Shown: piece after piece, positions 43,160-52,500 of the stretch
Layout: each line of letters begins with the position of its first letter
Position numbering within the stretch: position 1 is the stretch's first letter
IMG/VR virus record: IMGVR_UViG_3300033997_000220
Span: 1 to 64,000 of that record
DNA length: 64,000 nt
Reading direction: 5' to 3' (one strand)
Source: a virus
Translations under genes and position numbers: made by a program
The notes under the pieces: model-generated
Told to the model about the DNA's origin: nothing
Seen by the model: the letters and a program-made list of their open reading frames with translations, nothing else
Database searches by the model: none

Positions 43160-43584
43160 TCTTAGCTACTGGACTCTCGTCTTAGGAGAAGGGTAGTGGG
43201 TGTAAGCACCCACGCTACTCCTGTCTGTCTAGAGAGAGTACTACCTCTCTCTAGGGATAGGGATGGTGAGTGTCTGGACACTCACACTACTGAAGGATAC
43301 TGTCTGTATTATGACAGACAGTTCTCTCTCCTGTATCTGTAGATACAGGGAATAAGGATATCGTTCATAGAGAGGATAAGGAAGTCATTCACTACGTTCA
43401 TTCCTCTATACCTTATCTCTCTATTCTCTCTACTATATTAACTAATAGTTACACACACAAAAAGCCCCACCCCAACCCCTCCCATTGCTGGAAAGAGGCA
43501 GTAGTCAGTGACTACATAGTATACGTAGACTCAGTGTAAAAAATAACTATTCTTTGATACAAAGAGTAGTGAGCGAGGTGTGTG
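43160..43584. other. Hairpin array and G-quadruplex motif in a gene-free region
   Basis: 425 bases without a credible gene. Stems seen: 43191-43202/43207-43220 (12 bp with a two-base bulge), 43229-43238/43245-43254 (10 bp, CTAGAGAGAG), 43266-43273/43278-43285 (8 bp), 43299-43307/43314-43322 (9 bp), 43330-43337/43342-43349 (8 bp), 43367-43381/43411-43424 (14 bp, one bulge), 43501-43505/43511-43515, and 43546-43556/43560-43570 (11 bp with one G-U). A G4 motif lies at 43465-43483 on the minus strand. This could be a structured noncoding RNA, a replication or packaging site, or a leader. No known RNA family is recognised. Confidence 0.6.
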
Positions 43585-43845
43585 ATGCAACAATCTGTAA
43601 CCATTCCTGCGAATGGGTATATAAAGGTTTTAGTGAACGTACGTCCTGGTGCTGTGTTCTCTGTAGTGCCTGGTGTAGGAGGACACATGCACGTCGAGTT
43701 CACGGTAGTCGACGGAGGACATCGATATCTGTGGGATAAAGCGAGTGTAAACAGTCCTACGTGGCATGTGGTAGACTGTCCTATGGCTGAAGTGTATGTA
43801 AAGGCAGACGTAGCTGCTGGTGTATTTGAATGGAGAAACCCATGA
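43585..43845 (+). CDS. Small beta-rich protein, 86 aa
   Basis: No recognised family. Starts M-Q-Q-S-V-T-I-P-A-N-G-Y-I-K-V and is built of short strands with G-G-H and W-H-V loops, likely a small beta-barrel or jelly-roll such as a head decoration or tail-tip protein. GAGG at 43575-43578 serves the ATG at 43585; GTG three bases earlier is less well spaced. It overlaps the GH108 gene by ATGA, suggesting coupled expression with lysis or virion assembly. No membrane segment, so not a holin. Confidence 0.75.
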   Translation: MQQSVTIPANGYIKVLVNVRPGAVFSVVPGVGGHMHVEFTVVDGGHRYLWDKASVNSPTWHVVDCPMAEVYVKADVAAGVFEWRNP

Positions 43846-44453
43846 AACAACCGTTAACGAAGAATGAATGTATCCACGAAGTCGTGGTGGTAGAAGGTGG
43901 GTACGTGGATGACCCGAATGACTTAGGGGGAGAGACCAACTATGGGATCACCAAAGAGACAGCAATGAAGTACAAACACTGGTGGGCTCACTACAAGTGG
44001 GACGGAAACATGCGGACAATGCCAGTGGATTTTGTGTATGCGGTGTATGACGTGGAGTATTGGCAACGTTTGAACTTAGACACCATCGCAAAACGCTCTG
44101 TAACGCTCGCTAGTCGATTATTTGACTTTGGTGTGAATGCTGGTATAGCTAACGCAGCACAAGCGCTACAACGCAGTTTAAACGTGTTAAATAAGCAGGG
44201 TACTTTGTATCCTGATATTGAGTTAGGGACGATCATTGGTCCTGTGACTCTAAAAGCGTTTGAAGGGTATGCGAATACCGTGACGAAAGACTCAGCTGGG
44301 TTTGAGAAACTGACGTTGATGATCTACGGTTTACAGATCGCACACTACGTGAAGATCTCGGAAGAGCGTCAGAAGAACGAAGACTTTACACGGGGGTGGG
44401 TGAACCGTGTATGGAAAGCATTCTGGAATTACGCGGAGTGGTTGACACCTTAG
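43842..44453 (+). CDS. GH108 endolysin
   Basis: 203 residues. E-G-G-Y-V-D-D-P-N-D-x-G-G-E-T-N-Y-G-I-T contains the GH108 signature with the catalytic Glu18 at its first position. The C-terminal half (V-N-A-G-I-A-N-A-A-Q-A-L-Q-R-S-L) matches the peptidoglycan-binding PG_binding_3-type helices typical of this family. It would hydrolyse peptidoglycan at lysis. The ATG at 43842 has GGAGA six bases upstream and shares ATGA with the previous gene; an upstream Met adds four residues. No signal peptide, so it needs a holin for export; none is visible next to it. Confidence 0.88.
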   Translation: MKQPLTKNECIHEVVVVEGGYVDDPNDLGGETNYGITKETAMKYKHWWAHYKWDGNMRTMPVDFVYAVYDVEYWQRLNLDTIAKRSVTLASRLFDFGVNAGIANAAQALQRSLNVLNKQGTLYPDIELGTIIGPVTLKAFEGYANTVTKDSAGFEKLTLMIYGLQIAHYVKISEERQKNEDFTRGWVNRVWKAFWNYAEWLTP

Positions 44454-44458
44454 GTGTA

Positions 44459-44491
44459 GCATAGAGGGAGGCGTAAAGCCTCCCTCTATGC
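44459..44491. terminator. Terminator with full GCATA/TATGC arms
   Basis: Perfect 14-bp stem GCATAGAGGGAGGC/GCCTCCCTCTATGC with GTAAA loop, between the converging endolysin and tail-fibre operons. Confidence 0.88.
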
Positions 44492-44518
44492 TGGGTTTGT
44501 AACCAAGATACGAACTCG

Positions 44519-45736
44519 TTATTTTGCTCTTACGTAATCAACGAAGCTACCGGAAGATGTCGCGCTTGGTGTTCCCGCCAGAAAACCTCCAATTGTATTT
44601 CCCACAAACACTCTCTGTGACGTCAATACCGTCGGCATCGAATGATCGACTTCCACGTAGTTCACAAAATCCGTTGTCGTGTAAAAACGCCCCTCCTCGC
44701 CGTTGGTCCAGTGTTTGTTGTCGAAGAAACCTGCGTAAGACAAGAAATACGTTTTGTTGGCCCCGAGCGGAAAATCGGTCATAGTAGCACCAGAGTTATT
44801 ACTATAATAAAATCCTCTATTGCCAGCCGCATCGGAGTAAGGCACTATATTTCTAAAAGACCCACCACCAGGAAGTAGATGAAACGAGAAAGTCCTAGGT
44901 AAACTCAACCCACTCGTGTCCACAACCGCACCTAACGTAAAACTAAACGTAGAGTCGTTGGCATAAAGCAAACGGAACGCGGTACCTCCACTAAAACGCG
45001 CCATAACGACGTAGTTGGTACCGTCCCAAACAATTCCGTAGGGCCACCAGTTAGACGAGGTGTTCACGTCTACGGTGACTCTAGTCGGACTTGTGTTGGT
45101 CAGGTTGTTGGCTTTCTCGATGGCGAATCTGGAATGTGTGCCCGTGTCCGATCTACTTTTGCGGAGCACCGCAAAGTTATTAGGGCTGGCAGCATACCAA
45201 TCAGGCCAACCGTGCGTCCCATCCGCCACAGACGACGACGCGATGGTCCACGCGACACCGTCCGTGCTATGCCCAAAAATCCAGGTATGGTCGTTTTGGG
45301 AAGCTAAATAAATCACTCTGTTGAATCCGGGATGCCAAAACCCTACGTTTAAAGAGCCGTTGGTGATTATAGTTCCAATGTTATTCAAAAAGAAAGACCA
45401 CCCCACCCCACCATCGTCACTGACCACGGTACCTTTAGGACCACCACTCGCGCTCTGAACTGGAATTACAATCCTGCCAGTGGATGGTATCTGACACGGA
45501 GTTGCGATTCCCAAAACGTTACCATAAAGAGTAGGTAATACAGAACTCGTACTTAAGTTTAGTCTTCCAAAACGCCAGAACGTCGTATCGATCAGATTTT
45601 GGTCCGATAGTACAGTACCCGTACGCACATACACTTTTGTACCGTCGATGTGCACGTGAGGCGTTCGTTCATAGAAGGTCGTCTTGGCCCCAACAGCTAC
45701 ATCACCACCACCGAAAAATCTCGCTAAATTACCCAT
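44519..45736 (-). CDS. Tail-associated Asp-box beta-propeller protein, 405 aa
   Basis: Asp-box-like motifs repeat along the chain (S-D-D-G-G-V-G-W-S-F, S-T-D-G-V-A-W, Y-S-N-N-S-G-A-T-M), typical of sialidase-type beta-propellers. The N-terminus is M-G-N-L-A-R-F-F and the C-terminus ends Y-V-R-A-K; the 424-aa protein at 56687 has the same layout and ends Y-V-R-I-K. The location at the end of the fibre operon suggests receptor binding. No catalytic Arg triad of sialidase could be identified with confidence, so binding may be its only role. Confidence 0.78.
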   Translation of the reverse strand: MGNLARFFGGGDVAVGAKTTFYERTPHVHIDGTKVYVRTGTVLSDQNLIDTTFWRFGRLNLSTSSVLPTLYGNVLGIATPCQIPSTGRIVIPVQSASGGPKGTVVSDDGGVGWSFFLNNIGTIITNGSLNVGFWHPGFNRVIYLASQNDHTWIFGHSTDGVAWTIASSSVADGTHGWPDWYAASPNNFAVLRKSRSDTGTHSRFAIEKANNLTNTSPTRVTVDVNTSSNWWPYGIVWDGTNYVVMARFSGGTAFRLLYANDSTFSFTLGAVVDTSGLSLPRTFSFHLLPGGGSFRNIVPYSDAAGNRGFYYSNNSGATMTDFPLGANKTYFLSYAGFFDNKHWTNGEEGRFYTTTDFVNYVEVDHSMPTVLTSQRVFVGNTIGGFLAGTPSATSSGSFVDYVRAK

Positions 45737-45751
45737 TGGGGTAGTCTCCTT

Positions 45752-46087
45752 TTATTTACGGAATGTAAAGGTTGTGGTATCGAGCGAGTATTTACTCAAC
45801 TCTACTTTTAATGCGTCTTCCCAGCCAGTCCCTGGCGTAGGCTCTTTGACCCCAAAATACGCCTGAAGAAACTCCGTAGCTTCTGGAATAACCTTTTCAG
45901 CCACATACCTTGCTGCACTCCCACCGTAGTTATTCGTAATGGCAGCTTGCGCGTCGTTACTAACCGCGATTGCTTCCTCGTTCTGTCCCGACTGCGGGTT
46001 GTATAACGCGACCCAAAAGTCATTATCCATTCCTAATTGAAACTGGATAATGAAGCGATCATACGTCGCTACGTCTATTTTAAACAT
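45752..46087 (-). CDS. Small fibre-operon protein, 111 aa
   Basis: No recognised family. Helical and acidic, starting M-F-K-I-D-V-A-T-Y-D-R-F. AAGGGG precedes the ATG. Location between fibre genes and size suggest a tail-fibre assembly chaperone, but there is no motif to prove it. Confidence 0.7.
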   Translation of the reverse strand: MFKIDVATYDRFIIQFQLGMDNDFWVALYNPQSGQNEEAIAVSNDAQAAITNNYGGSAARYVAEKVIPEATEFLQAYFGVKEPTPGTGWEDALKVELSKYSLDTTTFTFRK

Positions 46088-46097
46088 ACCCTACCCC

Positions 46098-46484
46098 TTA
46101 CGGAAGTAATTTAAAACCTTGTGCAGCATCGTCTGAAAAGCCGTAACGAAAAAGCCACAGTAACTGTTCCAATACCCCCGTTGGGTACTCTGGAAGCGTT
46201 CCACCTGTTGCTTTTAAAAGCTTCTCATTCCCTACACGGATGAAGTCGTCTAAGAACGCTTTGGTATTCCCGTCATAACGCTGAGTGATTTCAGCTTCCA
46301 CGTAGTCTATCGCGTGTACTAGCTCAAAGTCACTTGACGCACTGCTAGGACCACCAGCAGTGATTTGTTTTACCATCACCACCCCCGCAGGGATGTCAGG
46401 CGAGCCTGCATTCACACCCACAGCACACACGTACCCATTGACGACACGTATCGTGTCTTCTGGGGTAGGTAAATACCCTTTCAT
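46098..46484 (-). CDS. Small fibre-operon protein, 128 aa
   Basis: No recognised family. N-terminal beta-rich 60 residues with G-Y-V-C-A-V-G-V-N-A-G, then helical to the end. The ATG at 46484 has AAGGAG five bases before it; GTG six bases earlier is possible. Probably a fibre-associated or chaperone protein, inferred from context only. Confidence 0.7.
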   Translation of the reverse strand: MKGYLPTPEDTIRVVNGYVCAVGVNAGSPDIPAGVVMVKQITAGGPSSASSDFELVHAIDYVEAEITQRYDGNTKAFLDDFIRVGNEKLLKATGGTLPEYPTGVLEQLLWLFRYGFSDDAAQGFKLLP

Positions 46485-46510
46485 ACACACTCCTTAAGAA
46501 TCAGTAAGTC

Positions 46511-46532
46511 GAGTGGGAGTCTCCCCCCACTC
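46511..46532 (-). terminator. Hairpin between fibre and chaperone-type genes
   Basis: A 7-bp stem GAGTGGG/CCCACTC with an eight-base loop after the giant fibre gene. Weaker than the other terminators, so partial read-through to the next genes is likely. Confidence 0.55.
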
Positions 46533-46536
46533 TAGG

Positions 46537-49500
46537 TTATAACTGCACCACCCAATCCGTACCATCACGAATCACACGCAGCTCCCCGTTCACACTTTCG
46601 AACCATGGGTTGCTATCGGTGGTTCCATCTGGTAAGTAGAAGGTTCCACTGGTGGTTGTAAAAGTCACACGATTGGCGGTAAACGGTTTATACACCACGA
46701 CATGGTCTTGGTCGATGAACGTGTTGTCCAACACGATCGACACGTTCCCTAACCGCGTATCTGCGTAGAGTTTTCCTTCTCCAGCGACCCGAGTGAGGTT
46801 GCGTGTACCGGCTGTTGCTTTCGTGTACGTAGCGACTGTCGGCGTAGACGCTTCTGACGGTTGTAATACCCCGCCTACAAACATCCATCCCGTGGTCCCT
46901 CCCACAAACACCAACCGACTGGTAGTCCCACTTTGGTTGACGTCGACGTCTTCCACTAACCCCATGATCGACTGTCCGTTTCTCTTCAGTACGAGTTTGT
47001 TTAAACCAAACTTACTCGCAGCGTCGTAGAAACTGACGGTGTCATTTACAGCTGGTGTGGCGGGTAACGTTAACTCCACGATGCCCGCAGTGGTGTCTAC
47101 GCCGTACACCGTCTTACTGACAGCTGTCGTATTCGCAGAGATCAACTGGAACGTTTCCCCCCCAGCGGCGTCTCCTCCCAACGCAGCAAGAGAAATCTCT
47201 TGTTCTACGGTGAGATACCCGGAGCCCAAGGCAGCGGCAGTTGCGATACCTACCGACGCTACGTTGTTGTAATCGACAATCTCAACAAAAAGCGACATGT
47301 TTGTCATCGCTTCGGTGGCGTGTACGTCGATGTACGCGAAGTTACCTGTGTAGCTTGGATGGTAGACGATTCGGATTTTATCAAACACAGCCCCGGAATA
47401 GTTACCGTAGTCCAACAACTTCACTTGTGGGTTTTGTCCGAAATAACACGAGTATTGTACACGTACAACGCCATGATCTCCCGATACACTCCAACGTAAG
47501 TTTAGTATGCCGTCAAATCGGTTAATCCCAGAACTGGAAGAAACAAGCCGGTACCACCCATTGACTACCGTATTAACCGTAGCGCTGCTGGTTCTAAGTG
47601 CCCTTGAACTTAAGTCATACGCTTGTTTGACGGCTGTAGCAGATGCCGACAACGTAGAGCTGGTTGTAGAAACACTGTCCGATAACTGGGAGATACCCGC
47701 GACACTGGTGGTGGCGACGGGTAGTCTCGCTACCGGTACCGTACCAGTATTTAAGTTACTGGCGTTGGTGTAATACGAGCCTTCTTGGTCGTCCAGTAGG
47801 TCGACGTTTAAGTTGGCTACTTTGGTCGTAGACGCAACGATCAACGGCGCGGTGCCTGTAGCGATTTCGGAGATCAACACATTCGCACTGATACGCTCAA
47901 AGAACTCACGTGCAGACCCACGCACTGCAGTGTAGATCGTGCCTGTAGACGTGCCTACAGCAAGCCCCGTCCCGTAGGTGATGGTGTGACTTCCATTAGA
48001 AGCAATCATCTCCGATTCAACATGGTAAACACGATGCCAAGCGTCATTCCAGACCTGGATTTCGTGTTGACCTTGTCCGGTTTGTACTACTCGTATTTGA
48101 CTTCCGGGACCAAACACATTTGCGTTGTCTGGTACGTTCAGCGTTGTTCCGCTCGCGCGTACTAAACTTACAGTGTAATAGCTGGTCTTCAGAAATTCCG
48201 ATGCTGTCTGTGAACCAAAATTGTTTTGCGGGTCGACTAACTTAAATCGCCACGCGACAGCACTATAAGCACTATTGGCTAGAGTAACTGTAACCAGAGT
48301 TCTCCATGTTTGTTCCGCACCCCACGCTGGCGACCATGCATATTTGGCAAAAGATAAATTCCCGTAACGCAACCCAGCCGCCAGCACTTTCATCCCAGTT
48401 AAGGTTTGAGTACTAGTGATGTCTACCGCATCCGTCAGTCCGTAGCCCACCACCGTAGTGGGATTCGTACCTGCTGTAACCCGCCCTTTCGCGTCCACTG
48501 TGACACTGCGATACGTACCCGCAGTCACTCCACTGTTTGCAAGCGTAAGCGCACCTGTGGCGTTCGCAGACCCGTTAAACGACGCCGACCACGTACCATC
48601 TCCTGTAATAGCGATGGTTCGTGTGTTTGTCAACGTTAACGCACTGTTTACATTCAAAGCGATGGCGTCATTGTCTAATAACCGAACTCGTTTATCAACA
48701 ATAACCAGTCCGGTTAAATCACCGGCGGCGAAGTTAGGTTGGTCGCTGTATAACGTGTAACTAGCAACGCCTGCAGAGTCGGTGTGTATGACAACAGCAG
48801 TCAGTTGGGCGTACGTGGTATCCCAACGCATGTAGAAATCCACAACAGTAGGGCCTGCATTAGAAACAACCACATACCCTAACGTAAAGTGAGGGCTTTC
48901 ATCCCCCACGATTTGTGCGGTAACAAATGGGTTAGAACCAAAAGCGGCCTGTTGTTTCACCCGTAACGTAATTTCACACGCCCGTAAAATACCATCCCCA
49001 GATCCGACAGAGGTCCCTTCCAACAAAACAATCATTTCGCTGTATAGGTTCGTTATCGTCATCGTGGAGATTTTCGTCCAACGTCCGCTGAGCGTACCAC
49101 CGGAATTCGTTGTACTGATACGGCGTTGTAACTGACTCGCTGTGGCTGCGTTCCCTGTGGTATTTTGGTTGAGTGTAGGAATGTCTGCCGCTACTAACGT
49201 CGTACCACCTGTCACACGTCCTTTCGCGTCTACAGTCACTTTCGTGTACGTACCCGCGGTGACTCCTGAGTTCGCCAAGGTTGCAGTGCCAGACACGTTT
49301 GCAGAACCATCGAAGTTCACCGTCCAGCTGACGTCACCCGTGGAGGTGATGCTTCTGACGGTTTGTAGCTTCACTGCAGTATCTGCGGTACCCGCTGCGG
49401 GGTTGACCCACACGTACGCACTACCCGACCATCTGTACAGCCGGCCTGTGTCTATCGCGAGATACAGTTTACTGGTTTCTCCAGTGACTGGGAAGGACGC

Positions 49501-52500
49501 GAGTGTAGCGTACTCCAACACGTCGTCCACGTAACTCGGTAATTGCGCTGCAGGTACTTTACCATCCGCACCTAACGTCGCTACGCCGTTCACGGCTCCT
49601 TTTTCACTCAATGGTATTTTTGTCAGTGAGGAATCGTAGGCCGCTTTGACAGCCGAAGCTGTTGCAGCCTCAGTGGTACTGGTGGAGGTCACGGTGTTGT
49701 TTAATTGCACCACACCCGTCTGTGCTGTCGACGCGCTACGAATGGTTTGGGTGCTTGCTGAGGTAATCCGACCTTTTGCGTCTACTACAATGACCGGTAC
49801 GCCAATCGTACTACCATACGTCGCTGCTGTTACACCGGAGTTACTGAGCGTAAGTGCGCTAGTCACGTTACCGCTACCATCAAACAACACACTCCACGTA
49901 CCGTCACCAGTAATAGAGATCGTCCGTGCTGTGGCCAGTTTAGTCGCTGTGCCGGTATTGATGGAGTCGAGCGTGGTATTCACCCAGCCGGTTCCGCTGC
50001 GTGTCAGCACTTGCCCGTCTATCGGAGACGTCACCGTCACGTTCGACAGTGAGTCCAACGTGTGGTTGTGCGTAGACGACGCAGCATCGGTAATCCCGTA
50101 TCCCGCTAAGGTGGTGGGCTTGCCTGTGGTGATCTTCGACCAGTCTAATGCAGGAATGTCTGCCGCTACTAACGTCGTACCACCTGTCACACGACCGTAG
50201 TTATCTACAGTGACTTTCGGGTACGTACCGGAGGTTATCTTTAAGTAGAAGTTGGCTTGGTAGGTGCTGTAACCAGCTGGGATAGACCCTAACGTTCCGA
50301 CTGGAGTCAACGACCATCCTAACATACTACTGGACTGGACGTCCATTTGAATTGCAGTATGCGTACCCGACGCTCGTAGTTCTACAAACGCATAGTTTCC
50401 AGCATAGGTCGTGTGGTACACAACACGTACTGCATCAAATCCACCTGAACCAAAACGACTGAAATCCTTCTGGATCGCTGTGGGTTCTAGCCCATAGTAG
50501 ATCGATGAGTCAAAACGCACAGAACCGTGATGGGAACTGATAGACCACCGCACCCAGAACTCTCCCGTGCAGCGATCCACACCCACCGGCGATGAAGCGA
50601 CACGATACCACGTACCCGACGTTGTGTTTAACGTCCCACTAGTTCTTGCTGCGTGAGGAGTGGTGTCACGCAACACTTTCCCTTGGTTTGCAGTTAATGC
50701 TAAGGTGGTGCTGGTGCTGGTTAAGTTGTCATTGAGTTGTACTAAACCCGTTTGCGATGTAGTTCCAAGACGGACTGAGTTGTGAGCGATGGATGTCACC
50801 CGCCCTTTGGCATCTACGGTGACAGTAGGTATAGTTACGTTGTTACCAAACGTACCCGCCGTCACGCCACTGTTCGCTAACGTAAACGCCGCACTGACGT
50901 TTGCAGAGCCGTTAAAGTCCACAGTCCACGTACCGTCACCGGTCGTGGAGATCGTTCTTGAAGTCTGTAACGTCGTTGCAGTCCCAGCATTCCCTGTAAC
51001 AGAGATACCCCAGGTTCCTACAGCGTTGCTCCCATCCAGTAACGCACCATCAGAAATTCCGTATCCAGCAAGTGTCGATGGTTTACCTGTGGTAATCTTC
51101 GACCAATCTAAACTAGGAATATCCGCTGCTACTAAAGACGACCCGTTGGTGACTCGTCCTTTCGCATCTACGGTGACCTTCGGATAGGTGCCTGCAACCA
51201 CACCAGAGTTACTGAGTGTAAGTGCTCCTGTGGAGTTCGCAGAACCGTCGTACGTCGTGGACCACGTCGCATCGCCTGTAATACTCAACGTACGCGCAGT
51301 CGCGAGTTTAGTCGCTGTGGATGCATTACCAGTCAGCGCACCTATAAAGGTAGGTGCTGTAATATTCCCCACAAACAGCACATCTGGTCCAGTAACGAAG
51401 TACGAAAACACAACGTGTGCGACTCCATCGGCTCTACGGAAGAAACTCACCCGATCGGCAGCTTCCCCCGTCGCGAACGCTGGAGAAGCGTCACCGTTGT
51501 AGAACATACCACCACCGAACGTGGTCGATTGCCCGACGTAGACATATCCAGTTCCCTGGACGTCCCCGTGGGCCTCAAAGCCAGCTCGATGTGCATCGCC
51601 CGCTAAAGCGCGTACGACCGTATTTGCTGCACGGTTCGTTGCACCCACGTCGACATTTCCGTCGATTGTCCCGCCGGCTTTAGGAAAAGCTCCGATATCT
51701 GCTAAAGTAAACTCCACATCCGCAGAACCGTTGACTGATCTGGTTAGTAAACCAATGGTGATGTTTCTTGCGGTACCCCACGTCAGTGTGGTGATATTCG
51801 CTGTACCATCAAACGACGTCCCGTTGATCGTCCGTGCGGTTTGTAACTTGACAGCGGCATCGGCTGTACCTGAGTTTTCATTGATCCAGATATACACACT
51901 ACCTGACCAACGATACTGCCGGTTGTCATCCAAAGCGACGTAGATCTTTCCAGTCTCACCTGTAGCTGGAAATGCGGCTAAGTTCGGATACTCAAGAATG
52001 TCATCCACGTAACTCGGCAATTGAGACGACGGCACCAACCCCTGGGCATCCAACGTGGCTACGCCGTTTGCTACCCCACGTTGTGCGAGAGGAATCATCG
52101 TCGCAGCGTAGTCGTAAGTCACTTTCACTGCGTTGGTAGTTGCTGCCTCAGTGGTACTGGTAGAGGTCACGGTGTTGTTTAATTGCACCACACCCGTTTG
52201 ACTCGTCGTCGCGCTACGGATTGTCGTGTTAGAAACAGCGGTGATTCTACCTTTCGCATCAACAGTCACTGTAGGAACAGCAATGCTGGTGCCGTAACTC
52301 CCTGCGGTAGCGCCAGAATTAGCCAAAGTGAACGCTAACCCTAAGTTGGCAGAACCGTTGAAACTTCCAGAGGCTGTGCCATCACCAGTAATAGAGATGG
52401 TCCGGGCTGTAGTCAGTGTTGCTGCACTACCAGAGATACTAATCGCCCACGTACCGGTAGCACTCGTACCGTCGTTCTTAGGCACGTCGGTAATTCCGTA

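Noticed and set aside
43585-43845. Holin role for the 86-aa protein beside the endolysin
   Set aside because: It has no hydrophobic segment long enough to cross a membrane.
43512-43850. 112-codon leftward frame opposite the 86-aa protein and into the hairpin region
   Set aside because: No ribosome-binding site, overlaps a well-supported rightward gene and structured DNA.
49646-50200. 184-codon rightward frame in the fibre region
   Set aside because: Same reverse-strand shadow of the repeat modules; no Shine-Dalgarno site and no neighbours on that strand.
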